Source: RGIG4034 sp045628945 (GTDB lineage Bacteria; Bacillota; Clostridia; Lachnospirales; Lachnospiraceae). From it: DNA of 30,626 nucleotides. The notes beneath the pieces are model-generated. The model saw only the letters and a program-made list of their open reading frames with translations. It made no database searches and was not told the origin of the DNA. Below are positions 14,538 through 21,147 of this stretch, piece after piece. The stretch lies in the NCBI GenBank assembly GCA_045628945.1, contig JAZQQG010000051.1:1-30626 (forward strand), given 5' to 3'. Position 1 is the stretch's first letter. Every line of letters starts with the position of its first letter. The position numbers were made by a program, and so were the translations under genes.

Positions 14538-16940
14538 ATGATAGAAAAGAAAAATACGCTGTTCTGTCTTCATACAGCGAATACGACCTACGCCTTCGCA
14601 CTGCTTCCGACCGGGCATCTGGAGCACCTCTACTACGGGGAGCGCCTTTCGATGACCGAGGAAACGGCAGCGGGACTCAGGGAGAAATCAGCCGGTGCAC
14701 CCGGCAACAGCACGGAATACAGTCCCGAGGCCCGGGATCTGTGTTTGGACGACAGACGTCTGGAATTCTCCGGCTGGGGCAAGGGCGATTATCGTGAGCC
14801 TATGGTGGCCCTACGCTATGCGGACGGCAATGAGACCCTGGATTACTTATATGAAGAAGATGAGATTCTGGAAGATTTCCCGTTGGGTGAGGCGGACACC
14901 GAACTTCCCTTTGCTTATGTGGAGGGCGGCAAGACACCGACCCTTTGTATCACACTGCTTCATAAGGAGTACGGGACCCGTATCCGCCTGTACTATCGAA
15001 TCTTTGAGGAGGCGGATGTGATTACCCGTGTGACGGAGATTGCGAACGATTCTTCGGAAGCCCTTGTTGTCAAGCGTGCTTATTCGGCACAGCTGGATCT
15101 GGCCGGTTGTGATTATCGCATGACGACCTTCAACGGAGCCTGGGCACGAGAGATGAATCGCCATGATCATTTTGTGGAGAGTGGAATGCATGTCAACGAA
15201 GCATTCACGGGAGTGAGCTCGAATCGTGCCAATCCCTTTGTGATGATCAGCCGCGCAGAAGCCTCGGAGGAATATGGTGAGGTCATTGCTTCCAATCTGG
15301 CATACTCCGGCAATCATATTGAGTCCTTAAGTGTCAGCGCCTTTGGTAAGACCCGATTCCTAAGTGGTATGCATGATAAGTTCTTTGAACAGAAGTTACT
15401 GCCCGGTGAGAAGTTCATCAGTCCGGAAAACTGCTTAACATACTCCAAGCATGGATTCGGCGGAATTAGCAAAAATATGCATTTTTTCGTGAGAGAGCAC
15501 ATTGTCCGGGGTCAATGGAAACAGAAAGATAGACCGGTGCTCTTGAACAGTTGGGAGGCTTCCTATTTCCGATTCAATGAGAGCAAGATTCTGAAACTTG
15601 CCCGTAAGGCGAAGGCTTGCGGCATTGAATTGATGGTCCTGGACGACGGTTGGTTCGGGAAGCGCAACAGTGATAATTCTTCGTTGGGGGATTGGCAGGA
15701 GAATCGTAAGAAACTGCCGGGAGGATTACAACGTCTTTCGAAACGGGTGCATCGACTCGGGATGGATTTCGGCATCTGGGTGGAGCCGGAGATGGTAAAC
15801 GAGGATTCCGAACTCTACAAGCAGCATCCGGACTGGGCTATGAAGGCCCCTAAGGGGGAACAGTCCCTTGGTCGGAATCAGATGCTTCTGGATCTTACCC
15901 GTTCCGAGGTGCAGGATTATATAATCGAGGCCATGTCCAAGGTCTTTGCAACCGAAGGCTTAACCTATGTGAAATGGGATATGAACCGCAATGTGAGTGA
16001 GTACTATTCGGCGGCCCTGCCGGCAAATCGTCAGGGTGAGGTGGCCCATCGGTATGTGTTGGGATTATATCGGGTGATGCGTGAACTGATAACGAGATTT
16101 CCGAATATTCTTTTTGAGGGCTGTGCCTCGGGAGGAAACCGCTTTGATCTGGGAATCTTAAGCTTCTTCCCGCAGAATTGGGCCAGCGACAATACGGATG
16201 CATTGTGTCGAACCACGATTCAGTCCGGTTACAGCTATGGGTATCCGCAATCGGTGATGACGGCTCATGTCTCCAACTGTCCGAATCACCAGACCCTTCG
16301 TACGACGAGCTTGGCAACGCGTTTTCGGGTGGCAATGTTTGGGGTGTTAGGCTATGAGTGCAATCTGAATGACCTAAGCCGCGCGGAGCGTGAGGAGATT
16401 CGTAAGCAGGTGGAACTGTATAAAAAATACCGGCATACGCTTCAGTATGGCGATTTCTATCGTCTGCAGACCTATGAAGAGAAACAGGGACATGCCGGAG
16501 TATCCGGGAAGACACCGCGAACCAATATTACCAAGTGGATGATCGCTTCGTCGGATCGGTCAGAGGCTTTGGCCATGATGGTCCAGGACCGTGTACAACC
16601 GGATACTTTCTATGAGGAGCTGCGACTTCGCGGACTGGACGAGGAGAGTACCTATTCCTTTGACCGTCCCCGTGAAAAATACCACATCAACCGCTTTGGA
16701 GATCTGGTGAATGCCGTGGCACCGATTCATATCAGCCAGGGTTCGCTTCTTCATAAGCTTCTGGGAGTCTTCGTTAAAATGGACTCCGAGGAGGAAAAAG
16801 AAAAAATGACAGGCGCGTCACTTATGAGGGAAGGCGTGAAACTGCATCAGGCATTCGGAGGCGTCGGGTACAGCGGCGAGGTTCGCCTGTTCCAGGACGG
16901 AGATTCGGAGTTGTATTTCTTGCGTCGTGTCGATGCATAG
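14538..16940 (+). CDS. GH36 alpha-galactosidase
   Basis: An 800-residue family 36 enzyme that removes terminal alpha-linked galactose from oligosaccharides such as melibiose, raffinose or galactomannan fragments. It has an N-terminal beta-supersandwich, then a TIM barrel with NSWEASYFRFNESK and LDDGWFGKRN (about 365-375). VKWDMNRN follows with the nucleophile D481, then FEGCASGGNRFD and SDNTDALCR with the acid/base D551. About 720-740 residues is common for bacterial homologues, so this is slightly long. An AGACTGGAGG site precedes the start, 33 bases after the symporter stop. It has no signal peptide and acts on imported sugars. The gene ends at the terminator at 16979. Confidence 0.93.
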   Translation: MIEKKNTLFCLHTANTTYAFALLPTGHLEHLYYGERLSMTEETAAGLREKSAGAPGNSTEYSPEARDLCLDDRRLEFSGWGKGDYREPMVALRYADGNETLDYLYEEDEILEDFPLGEADTELPFAYVEGGKTPTLCITLLHKEYGTRIRLYYRIFEEADVITRVTEIANDSSEALVVKRAYSAQLDLAGCDYRMTTFNGAWAREMNRHDHFVESGMHVNEAFTGVSSNRANPFVMISRAEASEEYGEVIASNLAYSGNHIESLSVSAFGKTRFLSGMHDKFFEQKLLPGEKFISPENCLTYSKHGFGGISKNMHFFVREHIVRGQWKQKDRPVLLNSWEASYFRFNESKILKLARKAKACGIELMVLDDGWFGKRNSDNSSLGDWQENRKKLPGGLQRLSKRVHRLGMDFGIWVEPEMVNEDSELYKQHPDWAMKAPKGEQSLGRNQMLLDLTRSEVQDYIIEAMSKVFATEGLTYVKWDMNRNVSEYYSAALPANRQGEVAHRYVLGLYRVMRELITRFPNILFEGCASGGNRFDLGILSFFPQNWASDNTDALCRTTIQSGYSYGYPQSVMTAHVSNCPNHQTLRTTSLATRFRVAMFGVLGYECNLNDLSRAEREEIRKQVELYKKYRHTLQYGDFYRLQTYEEKQGHAGVSGKTPRTNITKWMIASSDRSEALAMMVQDRVQPDTFYEELRLRGLDEESTYSFDRPREKYHINRFGDLVNAVAPIHISQGSLLHKLLGVFVKMDSEEEKEKMTGASLMREGVKLHQAFGGVGYSGEVRLFQDGDSELYFLRRVDA

Positions 16941-16978
16941 CCAACAATACTGGATAGTTCAGTGAACTATGATGGAAA

Positions 16979-17016
16979 CGCGATTTGACTATTGGTCAGG
17001 TCGCGTTTTTTGTTTT
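16979..17016 (+). terminator. Terminator of galactosidase operon
   Basis: An 11 bp stem of ACGCGATTTGA with TCAGGTCGCGT (two G-U pairs) around a short loop, followed by TTTTTTGTTTT. A strong intrinsic terminator about 40 bases after the GH36 stop. Confidence 0.9.
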
Positions 17017-17018
17017 GT

Positions 17019-17038
17019 AAAAATCGGTCGCCTGACCG
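17019..17038 (-). terminator. Minus-strand terminator of the candidate RNA
   Basis: On the minus strand, CGGTC (17038-17034), a 4-base loop, GACCG (17029-17025), an A and then five T. The stem is short but GC-rich. It lies just downstream of the structured domains when these are read on the minus strand. Confidence 0.5.
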
Positions 17039-17490
17039 CATATAAGCGATTTCGCATCTGGTTGCACTCCCTAGTGGGACTAAGCGTTCCAGCCATAGTC
17101 TGTGGAATCGGTCGCGGCGGCAGCGACTCACATCCTTGGTTCGACGCTGCCTAGAATTGCCATCCATGGTAATTCTCCGCTAGTTACAGCCGGAACACCA
17201 AGTCCCACTACGGATCGCGCAAAGGACGCGAAATTGCTCACATGCACAGTGAGAAGACTTTTTTGGTCCCTACAGCCTGAAGTGGGCACACATTCATTTA
17301 AGACGACACACCACCTGGAGGGGGAAAATCGGATATCGCGCTCGGGGCTTGCTTTCTTTGAAACACATCGGGCGCACAGAAAAGGATTTTCCGAGCGATT
17401 AGCGCTTGCGCGGGCGTAGGAAAAACTTTTCTGTGGAAGCCCGAATTGGTATTTCGAATAGCACAAGTCGCGAGGCGGAGTTTAGAAAAA
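17019..17490 (-). ncRNA. Candidate large structured RNA, family not recognised
   Basis: No credible protein lies here, yet the DNA holds nested long-range pairings. Domain A (17073-17211) is closed by TAGTGGGACT (17073-17082) with AGTCCCACTA (17202-17211), then GTTCC/GGAAC. It contains two hairpins, one with the perfect 7 bp stem GGCAGCG/CGCTGCC and one with AGAATT/AATTCT. Domain B (about 17369-17446) is a rod: CGGGC/GCCCG, then CACAGAAAAG/CTTTTCTGTG, then an imperfect inner extension. The minus strand is preferred because a TATAAT box (17497-17492) precedes the element and a hairpin with T-run (17038-17019) ends it. No good -35 is seen. It matches no riboswitch, RNase P, tmRNA, SRP or 6S pattern that I know. 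Confidence 0.5.
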
Positions 17491-17516
17491 AATTATAAAG
17501 TTCACAATTTCTTCTT

Positions 17517-17545
17517 TTGCATTCTCGGCAAAGATAATTCATAAT
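17517..17545 (+). promoter_or_regulatory. Promoter of zinc-ribbon/DUF5685/DnaJ operon
   Basis: TTGCAT (17517-17522), a 17-base spacer and CATAAT (17540-17545), about 55 bases before the first start codon. The leader contains the 12-base perfect palindrome GTTGCCGGCAAC (17564-17575) of unknown role. The TATAAT of the candidate minus-strand RNA lies about 20 bases away in the opposite direction. Confidence 0.65.
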
Positions 17546-17605
17546 ACAATCAGCGGAGGTGGTGTTGCCGGCAACATAACCGCAACCAAAAGAAAGAGGT
17601 GGCTT

Positions 17606-18055
17606 ATGAGAGAGAAGCTCTACCGATTCATGCAGGGAAGATACGGAGTCGACGATTTGTCGAAGTTTCTGATGGCCCTGCTGTTTGTCGTTCTGATTAT
17701 TTCGCTTGTGTTCCGATTGCCCTATGTCGGTATTCTGATGTGGGTGCTTCTGGTGTGGACATACTTTCGTATGTTCAGCAAGCGTTTGGATAAGAGAAGA
17801 AAAGAAAACGATGCATACCTGAAGCTTCGTAACGGATTTCTGGGAATCTTTGGAGTGAAGCCGAAGGTGGCAAGCTATCAGTATGGCGCATATCGTGGTT
17901 CTTCAAGTTATACAAAACAGGCAATGCCGAAGGATAAGACCCATCGGATTTTTCTTTGTCCGGAGTGTGGCCAGAAGATTCGCGTGCCAAAGGGCAAGGG
18001 CAAAATCGCCATTACCTGTCCGAAGTGCAGCCGGGAATTTGTGAAGAGGACGTAG
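17606..18055 (+). CDS. Membrane protein with C-terminal zinc ribbon
   Basis: A 149-residue protein of no recognised named family. A basic N-terminus (MREKLYRFMQGRYGVDDLSKF) resembling small clostridial membrane proteins leads into two closely spaced hydrophobic segments (about 21-38 and 42-55). A basic linker and a C-terminal zinc ribbon follow, with CPECGQKIRVPKGKGKIAITCPKC (about 117-140). The ribbon should sit in the cytoplasm. An AAAGAGGTGG site precedes the start. It is first in a three-gene operon with a DUF5685-like protein (6-base gap) and a J-domain protein. Confidence 0.85.
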   Translation: MREKLYRFMQGRYGVDDLSKFLMALLFVVLIISLVFRLPYVGILMWVLLVWTYFRMFSKRLDKRRKENDAYLKLRNGFLGIFGVKPKVASYQYGAYRGSSSYTKQAMPKDKTHRIFLCPECGQKIRVPKGKGKIAITCPKCSREFVKRT

Positions 18056-18061
18056 AGCAGC

Positions 18062-18895
18062 GTGTTTGGTTATGTGACGGTTCGTGAGGACGAACTGAAG
18101 GTAAAAGAATATCGGGAATATAAGTCCTTCTACTGCGGACTCTGTCATACTTTAGGCAAACGCCACGGATTGAAAGGACGCATGACGTTAAATTTCGATA
18201 TGGTCTTTTTGGCAATGCTGTTAACCGGTTTGTATGAGCCCGAGACGAAACGGGCAATGCGTCATTGTATCGTTCATCCGGTTGAAAAGCATCCGACAAG
18301 CGAGAACGAGATACTGGAATATGTGGCGGATATGAATATTCTTCTGACCTATCATTCCCTCTATGACGGGTGGATGGACGATCGGAATCTCTTAAAGAAG
18401 AGCGGTGCAGACCTGTTGGGGAGACGGTATCGTAAGGTGGCGAAGCGTTATCCGGAGAAGGATGCGGTCATTCGGGAGAGCCTGAAACGTCTTCATGAGA
18501 TTGAGAAGGCAGACGGCGAGAATCTGGATGCGGCGGCCGATACGACCGGAGAAATGATGCAGGCCATCTTTACGCGTTTTGAAGATCACTGGTCGAAACC
18601 TCTTGGCAACCTTGGTTTTTTTCTGGGAAAGTTCGTCTATCTGGCCGATGCCTACGATGACCTTGACAGGGACAGGAAGAGCGGCAACTATAATGTCTGG
18701 AAGCACTATTGTGACCGGGCGGATTTCGAAAAACTGGTGCAGGAGACCATGGAGCTGAATCTGGCCGAGGCCACGAGGCAGTTTGAGATGCTTCCTATAC
18801 TGTTGTATGAGGATATTTTGCGAAATATATTATATTCGGGCGTGTTTGTGAAACTGGAGCGACGCGCCGAGGAGAGGAAAGAAGAACATGCTTGA
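18062..18895 (+). CDS. DUF5685-like protein
   Basis: A 277-residue soluble, mostly helical protein starting at GTG 18062. The opening FGYVTVREDELKVKEYREYKSFYCGLCHTLGKRHG is typical of the DUF5685 family of clostridia, whose function is unknown. The FYCGLCH pair of cysteines and a DAYDDLDRDRKSGNYNVW segment (about 197-215) are conserved-looking. The acidic DDLDRD motif and helical character recall helical metal-binding or prenyl-synthase-like folds, but this is only a suggestion. It lies 6 bases after the membrane zinc-ribbon gene and overlaps the J-domain gene by 8 bases. The start codon has a weak ribosome site, consistent with translational coupling. Confidence 0.8.
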   Translation: MFGYVTVREDELKVKEYREYKSFYCGLCHTLGKRHGLKGRMTLNFDMVFLAMLLTGLYEPETKRAMRHCIVHPVEKHPTSENEILEYVADMNILLTYHSLYDGWMDDRNLLKKSGADLLGRRYRKVAKRYPEKDAVIRESLKRLHEIEKADGENLDAAADTTGEMMQAIFTRFEDHWSKPLGNLGFFLGKFVYLADAYDDLDRDRKSGNYNVWKHYCDRADFEKLVQETMELNLAEATRQFEMLPILLYEDILRNILYSGVFVKLERRAEERKEEHA

Positions 18896-19553
18896 TCCCT
18901 ATCGTGTTCTGGGGGTGTCGCGGGATGCTTCCGACGAAGAGATAAAAAAAGCATACAGAAATCTAAGCCGGAAGTATCATCCGGATGCGAACATCAATAA
19001 TCCGAATAAGGATCAGGCCGAGCAGCGTTTCAAGGAAGTGCAGCAGGCTTACGACCAGATTCAGAAGGAGCGCAAAGGAGGATACGAAAGAGGCGGCGGG
19101 GCCGGTGGCTTTTACGGTGGGAATGGCGGTTTCTACGGCGGCTTTGGCGGTCCCTTCGGCCAGGGAGGCTATGGGGATGAGGACGATGCCTATTCTTCCG
19201 ATTATCGTACAGCGATTCATTATATCCAGAATCGTTGCTACAATGAGGCCTTGAATGTCTTAAACGGAATCTCCAACCGGGATGGATTCTGGTACTATCT
19301 GAGTGCGATTGCCAATGCAGGGAACGGCAATATGGCCACGGCAATCGAATATGCAAGACGTGCGGTCAGCATTGAGCCGGACAACACGACGTATCAGGAA
19401 TTGCTGTATCGTTTGGAGAACGGTGGCAGGATGTATCGCAATATGGGTGCTGGTTTCGGGCGCTTTCAAGGGAGTGGCGGCGACTGGTGTTGTCGTTTGG
19501 TCATGTGCAATTTGCTGTTGAATCTGTGTTGCAGAGGACCCTACTATTTTTAG
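18888..19553 (+). CDS. J-domain protein with Gly-rich linker and TPR-like C-terminus
   Basis: A 221-residue DnaJ-related co-chaperone. The J-domain is at 1-65 (DPYRVLGVSRDASDEEIKKAYRNLSRKYHPD) with the HPD motif needed to stimulate Hsp70 ATPase. Next comes a Gly/Phe/Tyr-rich linker (about 68-98), then helical TPR-like sequence (about 105-170; YNEALNVLNGISNRDGFWYYLSAIANAGNGN). It lacks the zinc fingers of true DnaJ, so it is a class C J-protein. The tail is unusual, with two Cys pairs (WCCRLVMC and LCCRGPYYF). An AGGAGAGGAAAG site precedes the start. Its place in the operon suggests it brings Hsp70 to the DUF5685-like or membrane zinc-ribbon partner. Confidence 0.88.
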   Translation: MLDPYRVLGVSRDASDEEIKKAYRNLSRKYHPDANINNPNKDQAEQRFKEVQQAYDQIQKERKGGYERGGGAGGFYGGNGGFYGGFGGPFGQGGYGDEDDAYSSDYRTAIHYIQNRCYNEALNVLNGISNRDGFWYYLSAIANAGNGNMATAIEYARRAVSIEPDNTTYQELLYRLENGGRMYRNMGAGFGRFQGSGGDWCCRLVMCNLLLNLCCRGPYYF

Positions 19554-19561
19554 TTTTTTCG

Positions 19562-19590
19562 TTGTACTATTATAGGAAATCGTATATAAT
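19562..19590 (+). promoter_or_regulatory. Sigma-A promoter of foldase gene
   Basis: TTGTAC (19562-19567), a 17-base spacer and a perfect TATAAT (19585-19590), 55 bases before the foldase start. No separate terminator of the upstream operon is seen, so read-through is also possible. Confidence 0.8.
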
Positions 19591-19644
19591 AACATTCGTG
19601 TCGCGTTTCGATTGGCGACAGGAATGAAAGGAAGGATAAGCAAC

Positions 19645-20856
19645 ATGGGTGAGAACACCAACAAGGAAATAAGTAAGAGTGCTGCCAAGCGTACTGCGGT
19701 TCGCAAGGAAGTTGCAGCCAAGAAGCGTAAAAAAGCGATTATTATCATTGCGGTAGTGGCAGTGATTGCTCTTATCGCAGGTTTGATTATTTACAAGGTT
19801 GCCGATCGTGCATACTTCAATGCACATAAGACGGTAGCAAGCTATGATTACAGCGAGGGACTTACCGAGGATGGTAAGATTGCCGGTCTGAATGTGGCTG
19901 ACTACGTGACGGCTCCCGATTATAAGAATATTACCGTGGACGGTAGTAATCTTGCATACAGTGATGAGAAGGTAGATGCCGATATCGAGGCGATTCGCAA
20001 GAACGCCGAGACGTTGGTAACTGATTCTTCTGTGGAAGCGAAGAGCGGAGACAAGGTGTCTATCGTATATACCGGTTATATGGACGGTGAGGCTTTTGAA
20101 GGTGGCGCGTCCAGCGAGGACGGTGCAACCGTTACCTTAGGCAGCGGAAGTCTGATTGATGACTTTGAGGATCAGATTGTCGGACATAAGGTAGGTGACA
20201 GTTTTACCGTAGAGGTAACTTTCCCGGATCAGTATCCCAATCAGCCTCTCTATCAGGGAAAGGATGCAAGCTTTGAGGTAACCCTGAAGGGCGTATATGT
20301 CATGCCGGAGTTTGATGATGCTTATGTGGCAGAGAACTACAGCAAGGATGCCTCTACCGTGGCAGAGTATCGTGAATACCTGAAGAAGACGAACTATCAG
20401 AAGAACCTTGAGAACGCACTGGCTACCTGGATTGGTGACAATGCCAAGGCAAAGAAATACGATAAGAAGTATCTGAACATCATCAAGTCTCAGACCCGTG
20501 GTTCGGATGAGTCCTATTATCAGTATATGTTGACGATGTATGCAATGTACGGTGCTACCCCTCCTACGGATTTCTGGGATTACAAGGGTACGACCGAGCG
20601 TAAGTATGAGAAGGAGCTGACGAAGGAAGCCAAGGAATCTTTCGCAATCTATCTGACCTATCAGTACATCTTCGAGACCGAGGGCTTAACCATTACGGAT
20701 GAGTTCTATCAGGATGAGGTAATCTCTCTCTACTTAGGAGATACTTATGAAGATGCGGCAGCTGTAGAAACCGCATACGGTAAGCCTGCTCTGATGCAGC
20801 TTGCAATTCAGAAAAGTGTTTTGAAGTATCTGGCAACAATTGCAAATGTTCAGTAA
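19645..20856 (+). CDS. Membrane-anchored FKBP/trigger-factor-like peptidyl-prolyl isomerase
   Basis: A 403-residue protein starting at ATG 19645, set by a GAAAGGAAGGA site. A very basic cytoplasmic N-terminus (about 1-30) and one membrane helix (about 31-50) place the rest outside the membrane. An FKBP-type domain lies at about 130-220 (GDKVSIVYTGYMDGEAFEGG, GSGSLIDDFEDQIVGHKVGD, and FPDQYPNQPLYQGKDASFEVTLKGV). A helical segment like the trigger factor C-terminal chaperone arm follows (about 225-395). The order FKBP then C-terminal arm, without the ribosome-binding domain, suggests an exported-protein foldase rather than cytoplasmic trigger factor. It has its own promoter and terminator. Confidence 0.88.
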   Translation: MGENTNKEISKSAAKRTAVRKEVAAKKRKKAIIIIAVVAVIALIAGLIIYKVADRAYFNAHKTVASYDYSEGLTEDGKIAGLNVADYVTAPDYKNITVDGSNLAYSDEKVDADIEAIRKNAETLVTDSSVEAKSGDKVSIVYTGYMDGEAFEGGASSEDGATVTLGSGSLIDDFEDQIVGHKVGDSFTVEVTFPDQYPNQPLYQGKDASFEVTLKGVYVMPEFDDAYVAENYSKDASTVAEYREYLKKTNYQKNLENALATWIGDNAKAKKYDKKYLNIIKSQTRGSDESYYQYMLTMYAMYGATPPTDFWDYKGTTERKYEKELTKEAKESFAIYLTYQYIFETEGLTITDEFYQDEVISLYLGDTYEDAAAVETAYGKPALMQLAIQKSVLKYLATIANVQ

Positions 20857-20873
20857 ACGATGATTAGCAATAT

Positions 20874-20889
20874 ATGACACATGTGTCAT
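20874..20889. repeat. Perfect 16 bp palindrome
   Basis: ATGACACATGTGTCAT is a perfect palindrome between the foldase stop and its terminator. It could be a protein-binding site or simply extend the terminator structure. Nothing in the sequence shows which. Confidence 0.5.
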
Positions 20890-20891
20890 CA

Positions 20892-20923
20892 AGCCCGTAA
20901 CAGTGATGTTACGGGCTTTTTTG
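20892..20923 (+). terminator. Terminator of foldase gene
   Basis: AGCCCGTAAC (20892-20901) and GTTACGGGCT (20908-20917) form a perfect 10 bp stem with a 6-base loop, followed by a run of T. The remainder of the gap up to 21147 holds no gene I can support. A hairpin ATGATTCA/TGAATCAT lies just before the next ribosome binding site. Confidence 0.93.
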
Positions 20924-21147
20924 TTATCCCTTCGCCCGGACCATTAATAGAACAGTACGAGATATCGGACGAAATTCGCCCGGTGACAAAAGAATATTTC
21001 GTGGAAGTCTCACAGTGTCACTTGGCGAGATTTGTGAATCATTCCGAGATTGCGAAGATGGTTTTTTCAGCGTAGAATCGAGAATCATATCTACTGCCGA
21101 CACATCTATGATTCATCTTCTTTTGAATCATCTACGGAGGTAATTCT

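Noticed and set aside
17073..17211. Known riboswitch, 6S, tmRNA, RNase P or SRP RNA
   Set aside because: I looked for conserved core motifs of these classes on both strands and saw none; a covariance-model search would settle it.
16969..17466. Short ORFs on both strands in the GH36-to-zinc-ribbon gap
   Set aside because: No good ribosome sites, no recognisable domains, and they run through a terminator and long inverted repeats; a structured RNA explains the region better.
20881..21075. 64-residue plus-strand ORF
   Set aside because: It begins inside the palindrome and runs through a perfect intrinsic terminator; no ribosome site and no domain.
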